From Fidelibacterota bacterium (lineage in GTDB: Bacteria > Fidelibacterota > UBA2242), in NCBI GenBank assembly GCA_018002295.1, contig JAGNGI010000010.1, positions 1 to 37,391 of the forward strand: DNA of 37,391 bases, written 5' to 3'. Position numbers and translations under genes: made by a program. Of this stretch, positions 16,142-24,870 are shown piece by piece. How positions within the stretch are numbered: position 1 is the stretch's first letter; the number at the start of each line of letters is the position of its first letter. Below the pieces are notes generated by a model, which was not told the origin of the DNA, did not search any database, and saw only the letters and a program-made list of their open reading frames with translations.

Positions 16142-17032
16142 ATGATAAGCGAAATTCAAGATTTTATCAATTATCTCAAGGTCGAACGTAATCTCGCCCC
16201 GAATACTATCCAAGCCTATAGCACTGATCTGGAACGCTATAGTCAATTTCTAACCCAACAACAAATTAACGACATCAGCAAAGTCCGTTTTAGTGACATC
16301 CAAAATTACATCAATGTATTGACTGAATTGGGATTAGCGGCCAGTAGTCTGGCGCGTAATTACAGCTCGATTCGGGCTTTCCATCGTTTTCTTTTTAGTG
16401 AGCGCATCACTGCGCAGGATCCGACCGAACTCTTGCAATCACCGCGCCTACCGCGCCGATTACCGAAAGTGCTCGAGGTCGAAGAAATAGACGCTATTTT
16501 GAATGCCATTGATTGCACGGTCAATAAAGGTATTCGGGATCGGGCTTTGATCGAAACTCTCTATTCTACCGGCGTAAGAGTTTCGGAGTTGATTGGACTC
16601 AAGATGGGCGATGTATTTTTTCACCAGGGTGTTATGCGCGTTTTCGGTAAGGGAGCCAAAGAACGCGTCGTGCCATTTGGAAACCGCGCGGCTCACGATA
16701 TTAAGAATTATATTACGGCGGTACGGTCGTTGCTAATTAGATACGGTAAAAGCCGCGATTTTCTTTTTCTAAGTATGCGCGGGGCTCCGCTCACCCGAAT
16801 GGCGGTCTGGAATATTATTCAGGAATATGTACGTCTAGCTGATATTCGCAAACCGATAAGCCCCCACGTTTTCCGCCATTCATTTGCAACTCATTTATTG
16901 GAAGGAGGCGCTAATTTGCGAGCAGTGCAGGAAATGCTGGGGCACGCCGACATTGCTACGACGCAGATTTACACCCATCTCGATCGCGAATTTTTAATCG
17001 AACAACACCGCACTTTTCACCCGAGGTATTAA
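16142..17032 (+). CDS. xerD: Tyrosine recombinase XerC/XerD
   Basis: The product is 296 aa, typical of Xer. The N-terminal SAM-like core-binding domain (~1-85) starts 'FINYLKVERNLAPNTIQAY'. The catalytic domain carries all six active residues: R146 ('TGVRVSEL'), K170 ('GKGAKERVVP'), H242 and R245 ('HVFRHSFATHLL'), H268 ('LGHADIATTQIY') and the nucleophile Y277. Such proteins resolve chromosome dimers at dif during division. Housekeeping neighbours and lack of phage or integron genes argue for a cellular Xer. XerC and XerD cannot be told apart safely here. The last base of its stop codon is the first base of the next gene's ATG (TAATG at 17030-17034). Confidence 0.92.
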   Translation: MISEIQDFINYLKVERNLAPNTIQAYSTDLERYSQFLTQQQINDISKVRFSDIQNYINVLTELGLAASSLARNYSSIRAFHRFLFSERITAQDPTELLQSPRLPRRLPKVLEVEEIDAILNAIDCTVNKGIRDRALIETLYSTGVRVSELIGLKMGDVFFHQGVMRVFGKGAKERVVPFGNRAAHDIKNYITAVRSLLIRYGKSRDFLFLSMRGAPLTRMAVWNIIQEYVRLADIRKPISPHVFRHSFATHLLEGGANLRAVQEMLGHADIATTQIYTHLDREFLIEQHRTFHPRY

Positions 17033-17667
17033 TGAACTTTCAAGTAATAATTCTGCTTATTCCGCCGATTCTACTAGCTCTTACTTTTCATGAGTATATG
17101 CATGGCTGGACGGCTTACAAAATGGGCGATCCAACGGCAAAAATGGCTGGACGTCTGACAATGAACCCAATTGCACATCTCGATCTGATCGGGACATTGA
17201 TGCTTTTTCTGGTACATTTCGGCTGGGCGCGTCCGGTGCCAGTTGATCCACGCTATTTTCGTAATCCCAAACGTGATATGCTGATAGTCGCCGCCGCCGG
17301 ACCGTTAGCTAATATGTTTATAGCTTTGCTGAGCGGTTTATTGGCGAGACTTTTTCAGGGCGGATATTTTAGTTTCCTGCCGCTAAGTGTGCTACAGCCG
17401 CTTTATGTGATGGTAATTCTCAGCTTGCAAATCAACCTGGCGCTGGCGATTTTCAACTTACTGCCGATTCCTCCGCTGGATGGTTCCAAAATCCTGATGG
17501 GACTGGTTCCACCGCGTTATGAAGCCCAGATTAACTGGTTAGAGCGATACGGCAGTTTTATTTTAATGGCTGTTATAATTGTCGGGATGGTTACGAATTT
17601 CTCTATTCTGGGAGCTTTCATTAATCCATTCGTAAACTTTTTCTCGCAATTATTTGGAGGTATCTAA
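17032..17667 (+). CDS. Site-2 protease family (M50) membrane protein
   Basis: The product is 211 aa with about five or six membrane segments. Zinc metalloprotease motif HExxH is at residues 20-24 ('FHEYMHGW') in the first helix. The third zinc ligand region 'NLLPIPPLDGSK' lies in a later helix (~145-156). The size and lack of a PDZ domain fit the short S2P class (YwhC/Rv-like), not RseP. Substrates of such short S2Ps are mostly unknown. It overlaps xer by 1 bp and is followed 2 bp later by a 61-aa membrane protein, so the three are probably cotranscribed. Confidence 0.92.
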   Translation: MNFQVIILLIPPILLALTFHEYMHGWTAYKMGDPTAKMAGRLTMNPIAHLDLIGTLMLFLVHFGWARPVPVDPRYFRNPKRDMLIVAAAGPLANMFIALLSGLLARLFQGGYFSFLPLSVLQPLYVMVILSLQINLALAIFNLLPIPPLDGSKILMGLVPPRYEAQINWLERYGSFILMAVIIVGMVTNFSILGAFINPFVNFFSQLFGGI

Positions 17668-17669
17668 TA

Positions 17670-17855
17670 ATGTACACGAGACCCACAAAAAAATTTGACA
17701 TATCTAGCAGACTTGAGGAACAGCGTGACGGGAAATTTCATTTTAACCGCCAAAGTAGAGTTCCTCGGAAATCACCGCGCTCTCTGTTATCAACTCTGAT
17801 ATGGATGATCATTATACTATTGGTGTTGATGTTTTTAAAAAGGCTATTATTATAG
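17670..17855 (+). CDS. Small C-terminally anchored membrane protein
   Basis: The product is 61 aa. The ATG lies 2 bp after the site-2 protease stop, and a ggagg in the end of that gene (about 17655) is well spaced as RBS, so translation is likely coupled. Residues 1-40 are polar and basic (RxxRxPRKSPR). Residues ~41-60 are a single hydrophobic helix rich in Ile and Leu, ending in Lys-Arg. That layout implies a cytoplasmic N-terminus with a C-tail anchor. I do not recognise a family. Its position suggests a partner or substrate of the neighbouring protease, but this is inference. Confidence 0.6.
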   Translation: MYTRPTKKFDISSRLEEQRDGKFHFNRQSRVPRKSPRSLLSTLIWMIIILLVLMFLKRLLL

Positions 17856-17902
17856 AATTACTCGAAAAAATTTTCTATATCGTTGTAGTGGCAGGGTAAT
17901 TG

Positions 17903-18964
17903 ATGACCGAAATAATAGAATGCGTCCCCAATTTCAGTGAAGGTCGTGATCACGATGTAATCAGGGCAATCGCAGTGGCAATCGAAAAGGTGAAAGACGT
18001 AAAACTACTGGATGTCAATTCCGGTGCTAGTGTCAATCGCACCGTGATAACCTTTGTGGGCAATCGCGAAAGCGTCATTAATGGGGCTTTTGCTGGAATT
18101 GCCAGAGCCGCCGAGTTGATTGATATGCGTCATCATCGCGGCACTCATCCGCGACTCGGAGCTACCGATGTTTGCCCGCTCGTTCCAATTTCCGGAATAA
18201 GCGTGGAAGAATGTATCGCTCTCTCGCATCAATTGGCAAAATGCGTGGCTGAGGAACTATACATCCCAGTTTATCTTTATGAAAAATCTGCTCAAAAACC
18301 AGAACGCATTGATCTGGCAAATATCCGCGCCGGAGAATACGAGGGTCTCAAACAAAAACTCAGCGATCCGAACTGGCGACCCGATTACGGGCAACCAATT
18401 TTTAATCCCAAGTCCGGGGCGACGATTATCGGCGTTCGTAATTTCCTGATTGCCTTCAATGTTAACATTGATACCCGCGACCGCCAACAAGCAAACGACA
18501 TCGCTCTAACAATTCGTGAAAAAGGTCGTATCAAACGCGATCAAAATGGAAATAAAATGTATAATTCCCAAGGTGAACCAATTTACGAAACCGGTTTATT
18601 GAAAAATGTCAAGGCGGTCGGCTGGTACATTGACGAATATAAAATGGCGCAGGTTTCGACTAATTTGACGAACTACAAAGTTACCCCGCCGCACGTCGTT
18701 TTCGAAGAAATCCGACGGCTCGCCAATGCCAGAGGTCTGCGCGTTACGGGTTCGGAGCTGGTCGGACTGATTCCAAAGGAGGCGCTTCTGATGGCTGGGC
18801 GTTATTATCTGAAAAAACAAGGCTATTCGGAAGACGCTCCGGAAAGCGAGCTCATCCAGATGGCAGTGCAATCGCTCGGTTTGAATGCCATCGCGCCTTT
18901 CGATCCCGCCAAAAAGATTATCGAATATCGTTTAGCGGAGTTTGGAAAACAGCTCACTAGTTAA
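17903..18964 (+). CDS. ftcD: Glutamate formimidoyltransferase
   Basis: The product is 353 aa from the ATG at 17903; a TTG directly before it (17900) is in frame but less likely. The enzyme moves a formimino group from formiminoglutamate to tetrahydrofolate in histidine breakdown, feeding one-carbon metabolism. Sequence: 'IIECVPNFSEGRD' N-terminal signature, 'RHHRGTHPRLGATDVCPLVP' containing the catalytic His, which falls at residue 82 as in the mammalian enzyme, and 'RNFLIAFNVNIDT'. There is no C-terminal cyclodeaminase domain (FTCD/FchA), so it is monofunctional. No hut genes are in the window. A folate link with glycine cleavage, encoded nearby, is possible but unproven. Confidence 0.94.
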   Translation: MTEIIECVPNFSEGRDHDVIRAIAVAIEKVKDVKLLDVNSGASVNRTVITFVGNRESVINGAFAGIARAAELIDMRHHRGTHPRLGATDVCPLVPISGISVEECIALSHQLAKCVAEELYIPVYLYEKSAQKPERIDLANIRAGEYEGLKQKLSDPNWRPDYGQPIFNPKSGATIIGVRNFLIAFNVNIDTRDRQQANDIALTIREKGRIKRDQNGNKMYNSQGEPIYETGLLKNVKAVGWYIDEYKMAQVSTNLTNYKVTPPHVVFEEIRRLANARGLRVTGSELVGLIPKEALLMAGRYYLKKQGYSEDAPESELIQMAVQSLGLNAIAPFDPAKKIIEYRLAEFGKQLTS

Positions 18965-19019
18965 AATATCTGTAGGCTATCGATAAATCCTTGACTTAAG
19001 CGACCATTGATCCGCCAGG

Positions 19020-19232
19020 TCATCCTTCGACAAGCTCAGGATGACAGGAAAAGCGACAAGCTCAGGATGACAGGTAGGATGTCACTCTGAGCCTGTCGAA
19101 GAGTGACAGGATCGCTGACCCTAAGTCTTGTGAGGGACTCATCCTTCGACGAGCTCAGGATGACAAAGAGCGACGAGCTCATCCTTCGACAAGCTCAGGA
19201 TGACAGGAAAACGACGAGCTCAGGATGACAGG
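19020..19232. repeat. Cluster of TCATCCT-TCGACAAGCTC-AGGATGA palindromes
   Basis: About six full or partial copies of one short palindrome lie between ftcD and mutL. Full copies occur at ~19020-19045, ~19139-19165 and ~19180-19205 (stem TCATCCT/AGGATGA). An inverted variant is at 19080-19108 (stem TGTCACTC/GAGTGACA, loop tgagcctgtcgaa). Partial copies begin at ~19054, ~19171 and ~19212. The core alternates between 'gacaagctc' and 'gacgagctc'. I recognise the core as a repeat seen in intergenic DNA of many environmental bacteria. Possible roles (transcript end, recombination hot spot, nuclease-processed mobile palindrome) are not shown by the sequence. Confidence 0.85.
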
Positions 19233-19239
19233 GCGGACC

Positions 19240-19271
19240 TTGACATTCCGTGAATTCCGATTAATCATAAA
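19240..19271 (+). promoter_or_regulatory. Possible mutL promoter (-35 box only clear)
   Basis: A perfect TTGACA at 19240-19245 lies just after the palindrome cluster and about 100 bp before the mutL ATG. The best -10-like hexamer, CATAAA at 19266-19271, is 20 bp away, longer than ideal. This is weak evidence. Confidence 0.25.
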
Positions 19272-19343
19272 TAGGCGTCCAGCACAGAAAAATTAAAAGA
19301 ATTGGTTAAATTACTGAAGCAAAATGAATGGATTTCAGAATTA

Positions 19344-21161
19344 ATGTCGAAAATAAAAATACTATCGGAAAATCTGACAAATAAAATTGCCGCTGGAGAA
19401 GTCGTCCAGCGTCCGGCTTCGATTGTCAAAGAATTAGTCGAAAACAGCATAGACGCCGGCGCCGACGAAATTATCGTCGTTATTCGCAACGGCGGTAAAA
19501 CATTATGCGAGGTGGTTGATAACGGAGAGGGTATGAATCGCGATGATCTCCTTCTGGCTTTCGAACGATATGCTACCAGCAAAATTGCCACCGTCGAAGA
19601 CCTAACCAATATCCATACTCTCGGTTTCCGCGGCGAGGCTCTGGCAAGCATTGCGGCGGTAGCAATCGTTACCGCCATCTCTACTCTGCGGGGCGCAAAT
19701 GAAGGTTATGAATTACGCATCGAAGGCGGCACGTTCCGCGACATCAGACCCACCAGTCCCAAACCGGGTACGACGATTTCAGTCCGCAATTTGTTCTATA
19801 ATATTCCTGCCCGTCGCAAATTTCTAAAAAGTGCCGAGGTTGAGTTTCGTCATATCGTCGATGTTATGCAAGAATTTGCTCTCATCCATTACGATCTGCG
19901 TTTTATTTTTATCCACAATGATAGAGAAATTTACAACTTGTCGCCAAGCAGTCTGGCAGAACGCATCGCTAATCTCTTTGCCCCAGAATATAGTCAAAAT
20001 CTTCTGCCGGTTGAGTCAGTCGCTGATGAACTTAAAGTCTCCGGTTATATCGGCAATCTGAATCTGGTGCGCGCCCGGCGTGGCGAACAATTTTTATACA
20101 TCAATCGTCGCTTTGTTAATGATCGCTTGATGAATCATGCGATAATCAGCGGCTATGGCGGATTGCTGGCGCGGAGCGAATTCCCATTCTATTGCCTGAA
20201 CCTAGAACTGCCGCCGGAACAAATTGACGTCAATGTCCACCCGACTAAAATGGAAGTAAAATTTCGTGAGCAAGATCGCGTTTATCAGTTTTTAAAGCAA
20301 GCCACTGCGAACAGCCTGAAGTCAATTACAAACGTCATTCCTGATTTAGGAACTTTTGCGCCGCACCATTATTATACTACACCTCCGCCGCCGAAAGGAA
20401 CGCAAATTCAGATCCCGGCTCCGGATCAATCTCCTTCTAAACAGTCAGAATTTGATTCATCGAGAAAAACTTTCAATGTTCCAGATGTAGAAATCCCGCC
20501 TACACCGTTTGCCGCCGGCGACAGCACTAAATGGCAGGAACGGGCTCGGCGTTTTGTCGAGCAGGGCGAGACCAGCGAGGCTGATGATTTTCGTCCCAGT
20601 GTAGCGGTTTATCAAGTCCATAATAAGTATATCATCAGTCAGGTCAAGTCCGGGCTGGTGATTATTGATCAGCATGTTGCCCACGAACGGATCCTCTTCG
20701 AAGAAGCTCAGGAATCTATACGCGGTGAAAATTGGAAAGCACAACAGTTGTTGTTCCCGGTGGTTGTCGAACTCACCGTGAATGATTTTTCCACTCTCCT
20801 GGAAATATTACCATTTCTGGAAAAACTCGGATTCCGTATGCGGGAATTTGGCAAACAGACGGTTGCCGTTGAAGCGGTTCCGGCCGGCTTGCGCTGGGGC
20901 AATGAAAATATCATCATCCGCGAAATACTCGATCACTACCAGGAATTCGGCACCAAAGACACCAGCATTCAGGATAAAGTCGCCGCCAGTTATGCTTGTA
21001 AAGCCGCTATCAAGTCCGGCGATCCGTTGACTACAGAGGAAATGCAAAACCTGGTGGATCGCTTGTTTGCGACTAGCAATCCTTATTTTTGTCCACACGG
21101 GCGACCAATTATCGTCAATCTGTCGCTGAAAGAACTGGATAAACGCTTCGAAAGGGCTTAG
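19344..21161 (+). CDS. mutL: DNA mismatch repair protein MutL (endonuclease type)
   Basis: The product is 605 aa from ATG 19344; the open frame extends to 19302, but 'MSKIKILSENLTNKIAAGEV' is the normal N-terminus. GHKL ATPase motifs: 'ELVENSIDAGA', 'DNGEGM', 'TLGFRGEAL'. A proline-rich linker spans ~340-405. The C-terminal domain has 'DQHVAHERILFEE' (D442 to E448), which fits the DQHA-x2-E-x4-E endonuclease motif with Val for Ala. It also has 'ACKAAIKSG' and 'CPHGRP', the other conserved endonuclease motifs. This points to a nicking MutL, as in bacteria lacking MutH, and not the E. coli type. miaA follows after 3 bp, an arrangement common across bacteria. Confidence 0.96.
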   Translation: MSKIKILSENLTNKIAAGEVVQRPASIVKELVENSIDAGADEIIVVIRNGGKTLCEVVDNGEGMNRDDLLLAFERYATSKIATVEDLTNIHTLGFRGEALASIAAVAIVTAISTLRGANEGYELRIEGGTFRDIRPTSPKPGTTISVRNLFYNIPARRKFLKSAEVEFRHIVDVMQEFALIHYDLRFIFIHNDREIYNLSPSSLAERIANLFAPEYSQNLLPVESVADELKVSGYIGNLNLVRARRGEQFLYINRRFVNDRLMNHAIISGYGGLLARSEFPFYCLNLELPPEQIDVNVHPTKMEVKFREQDRVYQFLKQATANSLKSITNVIPDLGTFAPHHYYTTPPPPKGTQIQIPAPDQSPSKQSEFDSSRKTFNVPDVEIPPTPFAAGDSTKWQERARRFVEQGETSEADDFRPSVAVYQVHNKYIISQVKSGLVIIDQHVAHERILFEEAQESIRGENWKAQQLLFPVVVELTVNDFSTLLEILPFLEKLGFRMREFGKQTVAVEAVPAGLRWGNENIIIREILDHYQEFGTKDTSIQDKVAASYACKAAIKSGDPLTTEEMQNLVDRLFATSNPYFCPHGRPIIVNLSLKELDKRFERA

Positions 21162-21164
21162 CAA

Positions 21165-22145
21165 TTGAGTGCTAATTCCAACTCGATCAATGAAGCGCTT
21201 TCTCGAAAAATCCCTTTTATTGTCGGTCCTACGGCGGTAGGGAAAACTGCGACTGCGATTGAACTGGCAAAGCAGTTGAATGGTGAAATTATCTCAGTTG
21301 ATTCGCGGCAAGTATATAGAGGGCTAGATATTGGCACGGCTAAGCCAACTTTGCGACAACAGCAAGAAATTCCCCACCATTTAGTTGATATTCTCGATCT
21401 CGATGAGCAGATTAGCGCTGGCGCTTACCGCAATTTAGCTTTAAAAACGGTCACTGAAATCCAGTCCCGCGGGAGATTGCCCATTTTTGTGGGCGGTTCC
21501 GGCTTATATGTCAATGCCGTGCTGAAAGGGATTTTCAATGAAAGCACTACTAATCCTGAGATACGTCGGGAAATCCGGCAAGAATTACAGGAAAAAGGCG
21601 TTGTGGCGCTTTATAATCAGCTCCTCGAAATTGACCCGGATACGGTTTTGAAAATTCATATAAACGATGTCAAGCGGATAACCCGCGCCCTTGAAATTTA
21701 CCGCATCACCGGCCAGCCACCCAGTTGTCACTTCCAGAAGCAGGATCGCCGACCGCCATTCGCTTACCGAATTTTTATCCTGAATGCTGATCGGGAGGAG
21801 TTATATCGTCGAATCAATGAACGAGTCGAGCAAATGCTTACCGATGGATTAGTCGCCGAAGTCCAGAAATTAATTGTGGCCGGCTATCGGTCGAAGCTGG
21901 AATCTCTACGTACACTTGGCTATCAGGAGGTCTTAATCTATCTCGACGAAAAGTGTAGTTATGAAGAAATGCGCGAAAATATCAAGCAGAATACGCGCCG
22001 CTATGCCAAGCGTCAATTGACCTGGTTTCGTAACCAATATCCCGAAGCCGTTTGGATAGACGTTACCGAACTCTCCAATCCGCTTACCATTGCCGACACA
22101 ATTCGGCAAAACCTTACCCAGCCAGAAACTCAATCACAAGAATAG
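21165..22145 (+). CDS. miaA: tRNA dimethylallyltransferase
   Basis: The product is 326 aa. MiaA adds a dimethylallyl group to A37 of tRNAs reading UNN codons. The P-loop 'GPTAVGKT' is at residues 21-28, followed by 'EIISVDSRQVYRGLDIGTAKP', 'IPHHLVDI', 'FVGGSGLYVNAVL' and 'ALEIYRITGQPPS'; the C-terminal 'TRRYAKRQLTWFRNQ' completes the family pattern. The start is TTG at 21165, 3 bp after the mutL stop; no ATG would keep the P-loop with a normal leader. It is the last gene of the GC-richer block, and the base composition changes just after it. Confidence 0.96.
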   Translation: MSANSNSINEALSRKIPFIVGPTAVGKTATAIELAKQLNGEIISVDSRQVYRGLDIGTAKPTLRQQQEIPHHLVDILDLDEQISAGAYRNLALKTVTEIQSRGRLPIFVGGSGLYVNAVLKGIFNESTTNPEIRREIRQELQEKGVVALYNQLLEIDPDTVLKIHINDVKRITRALEIYRITGQPPSCHFQKQDRRPPFAYRIFILNADREELYRRINERVEQMLTDGLVAEVQKLIVAGYRSKLESLRTLGYQEVLIYLDEKCSYEEMRENIKQNTRRYAKRQLTWFRNQYPEAVWIDVTELSNPLTIADTIRQNLTQPETQSQE

Positions 22146-22380
22146 CGCTTTCATCTCTACTGTTGTAATTAATTTTTGGCCTTATGATTAGACGATAGAG
22201 CGTTTTGAAAGTTCACCATTGTAATTTCAATTACCATCTTGGTTAAAAAATCCATATCAATTACTTGGCTGATATATAAATAAATTATATATTAATCAAA
22301 ATTAATTCGATGTTAATTTAAAATAAGCTATTTTTTAAAAGATTGAGATAAAAATTAAAAGTAGGTTTCTAGAAGACAAA
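22146..22380. promoter_or_regulatory. AT-rich regulatory region before the polysaccharide locus
   Basis: This gene-free stretch separates miaA from the carbohydrate genes. It contains GTAATT-TC-AATTAC (22221-22234), a perfect 6-bp palindrome with a 2-base centre, of operator size. It also has an 8-bp all-A/T inverted repeat, 22272-22279 with 22285-22292 and a 5-nt spacer. Either may bind a regulator; neither matches a site I can name. No regulator gene is nearby. Confidence 0.35.
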
Positions 22381-24870
22381 ATAATCCCAAAATTTTCCAT
22401 TTTATTGGCTTTCGCTCTGATTATTAGTAGTTGCGCAAAAAAACCTGATAGAAACTCAGATTCTGCCAATAATCCAATGAAACTATGGTATCAACAGCCA
22501 GCCAAACAATGGGTCGAAGCGCTTCCAATTGGTAATGGTCGTCTGGGTGCCATGATTTTTGGTGATCCACGGCTTGAAGAAATTCAGCTCAATGAAAACA
22601 CTATCTGGGGTGGTCAGCCTCATCGCAATGATAATCTTGAAGCCAAAGAAGCATTGCCCAAAGCCCGGCAATTGATTTTTAATGGTAAATATAAAGAAGC
22701 CCAGGAACTAGCGGATCAAAAATTCATTAGTAAAAATTCGCAGGGTATGCCCTACCAAACCGCAGGAAGTCTTTACCTTTCTTTTCCGGAACACAAAAAC
22801 TTTACAAATTATTATCGAGAGCTGAATATTGAAACTGCTGTAGCAACTACCCGCTATGAAGTCGATGGAGTAACATATAAGCGTGAAGTTTTTGCCTCAT
22901 TTCCTGATCAGGTTATCATTTGCCAAATCTCAGCGAGCAAATCTGGTAAAATCAATTTTACTGCTTCAATGAATCATCCTGGCACAGTAAATATTTTCAC
23001 TGAGGGAAATGATAAATTGATTATGTCTGGAATAACGAGCGATTGTGATTCGATAAGGGGTGAAGTAAAATTTCAAGTGCAGGTAAAAATAACTACAGAA
23101 AATGGCTCGATTGAGGCATCTCAAAACAGCCTAACTGTAAATAATGCAGATGTTGCTACAATCTATATTTCAATGGCATCGAGTTTTAAAAATTACAGCG
23201 ATATTAGCGAAAATGCTGGCGAGAAAGCACAGTCGTATCTTCGAAACGCCTTGAGAAAAAATTATAAGCAAGCGTTACAAAATCATATTGCTGATTATCA
23301 GCGCTATTTTAATAGAGTTAATATTGATCTCGGAGTGACCGATTCTATAAAAAATCCGACCGATATTCGGATTGAACAATTTGCTAAAAGTAACGATCCG
23401 CAATTAGTTGCATTGTGTTTTCAGTTTGGTCGTTACTTGCTTATTTCTTCATCGCGCCCTGGTACACAGCCTGCTAATCTGCAGGGAATTTGGAACAACC
23501 AGCTCTACCCACCCTGGGATAGTAAATATACAGTGAATATAAACACGGAGATGAACTATTGGCTTTCTGAGCCAACCAATCTCAGCGAAATGAATGAGCC
23601 GCTAGTTCAGATGATAGAAGAACTCTCTGAAACAGGCAGACAAACTGCGGAAAGTATGTACGGCGCCAAAGGCTGGGTATTGCATCATAACACGGATATT
23701 TGGCGTATTTGCGGACCGGTAGATGGTGCGTTTTGGGGAATGTGGCCAATGGGCAGTGCTTGGCTTTGTCAACATTTATTTGAAAAATATGAATATAGCG
23801 GCGATAGAGAATATCTTAAATCTGTGTATCCAGCAATGAGAGGCGCTGTTGAATTTTATCTTGACTTTTTAGTTGAAGAACCCCAATACAAATGGTTGGT
23901 GGTCTGTCCATCGGTTTCTCCGGAAAATGCGCCTTCCTGTCATCCGGAATTTTCAATTACAGCTGGGACAACTATGGACAATCAGCTCCTTTTTGATTTA
24001 TTTACTAAAACAATTAAGGTGGCGGAAATTCTCAACACTGACAAAGAATTTGTCATAAAAATAAAAGAAACCTTGCATCAATTGCCGCCAATGCAAATTG
24101 GCAGGTGGGGGCAGTTGCAAGAATGGATGCAGGATTGGGATGATCCTGAAGACCACCATCGCCATATTTCGCATTTGTATGGCTTATATCCATCCAATCA
24201 AATATCACCCTATCGAACACCGGAATTATTTTCAGCCACCAAAACTTCTTTATTAGCTCGCGGCGATGAATCCACCGGTTGGTCAATGGGATGGAAAGTG
24301 AACTTATGGGCTCGCCTCCTTGATGGCGATCATGCTTTGAAACTGATTACCAATCAATTATCTCCATCAATCCAACCAGATGGAAGCCAAAAAGGCGGGA
24401 CATATCCAAATCTGTTCGACGCTCATCCACCTTTTCAAATTGATGGAAATTTTGGATTTACGGCAGGCGTTGTGGAAATGATTGTACAAAGCTATGATGG
24501 CTTTATCTTTCCATTGCCGGCATTACCTGAAATTTGGAAAAGCGGAAGTATTACCGGTATTCGTTTACGCGGAGGATTTGAAATTGTGAGATTAGAATGG
24601 CAAAATGGTAAAATTTCCACGTTGACTATAAAATCAAACATAGGCGGTAATTGTAGAATAAGAAGCTACGATAAGCTTATTCCTATGGGCAATTTTAAAC
24701 TTGAAGAAGCAAAAGGGGAAAATCCCAACCCATTTTATGCTATATCTCAAGTAAAGGAACCTTTGATTTCTCCTGATGCGAATATTATTCCTGATGAACT
24801 TCGCAAAAGCCATCTGTATGATTTTAATACTAAAGCTGGAAAGGAGTACACTTTAATCTTATTAGAGTAA
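22381..24870 (+). CDS. GH95 glycosidase lipoprotein (alpha-L-fucosidase or alpha-L-galactosidase)
   Basis: The first standard start codon is TTG at 22405 (821 aa), but that leaves only nine residues before the lipobox Cys. Reading back to 22381 gives 'IIPKFSILLAFALIISSC', a complete lipoprotein signal peptide whose first codon is ATA (see findings). GH95 enzymes remove terminal alpha-1,2-L-fucose or alpha-L-galactose by inversion. Numbered from TTG 22405, the catalytic residues equivalent to the bifidobacterial enzyme are N378 and N380 ('VNINTEMNYW') and D680 ('QIDGNFG'). Other family motifs: 'ALPIGNGRLGAMIFG' near the N-terminus, 'WGMWPMGSAWL', 'HRHISHLYGLYPS' and 'STGWSMGWKVNLWARL'. It is probably anchored facing the periplasm or cell surface. 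It is the first gene of the carbohydrate block. Confidence 0.9.
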   Translation: MIPKFSILLAFALIISSCAKKPDRNSDSANNPMKLWYQQPAKQWVEALPIGNGRLGAMIFGDPRLEEIQLNENTIWGGQPHRNDNLEAKEALPKARQLIFNGKYKEAQELADQKFISKNSQGMPYQTAGSLYLSFPEHKNFTNYYRELNIETAVATTRYEVDGVTYKREVFASFPDQVIICQISASKSGKINFTASMNHPGTVNIFTEGNDKLIMSGITSDCDSIRGEVKFQVQVKITTENGSIEASQNSLTVNNADVATIYISMASSFKNYSDISENAGEKAQSYLRNALRKNYKQALQNHIADYQRYFNRVNIDLGVTDSIKNPTDIRIEQFAKSNDPQLVALCFQFGRYLLISSSRPGTQPANLQGIWNNQLYPPWDSKYTVNINTEMNYWLSEPTNLSEMNEPLVQMIEELSETGRQTAESMYGAKGWVLHHNTDIWRICGPVDGAFWGMWPMGSAWLCQHLFEKYEYSGDREYLKSVYPAMRGAVEFYLDFLVEEPQYKWLVVCPSVSPENAPSCHPEFSITAGTTMDNQLLFDLFTKTIKVAEILNTDKEFVIKIKETLHQLPPMQIGRWGQLQEWMQDWDDPEDHHRHISHLYGLYPSNQISPYRTPELFSATKTSLLARGDESTGWSMGWKVNLWARLLDGDHALKLITNQLSPSIQPDGSQKGGTYPNLFDAHPPFQIDGNFGFTAGVVEMIVQSYDGFIFPLPALPEIWKSGSITGIRLRGGFEIVRLEWQNGKISTLTIKSNIGGNCRIRSYDKLIPMGNFKLEEAKGENPNPFYAISQVKEPLISPDANIIPDELRKSHLYDFNTKAGKEYTLILLE

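Noticed and set aside
16142..17032. Tyrosine recombinase as sign of an integrated element
   Set aside because: Length, the full Xer signature and the housekeeping neighbours fit a cellular XerC/D; no att-like repeats or phage genes are nearby.
19020..19232. Possible CRISPR array
   Set aside because: Repeats are irregularly spaced, occur in both orientations, and the gaps are too short and uneven to be spacers.
19302..19343. Upstream extension of mutL (14 extra residues)
   Set aside because: The family starts at the Met encoded at 19344; the extension has no conserved residues and begins at a non-ATG codon.
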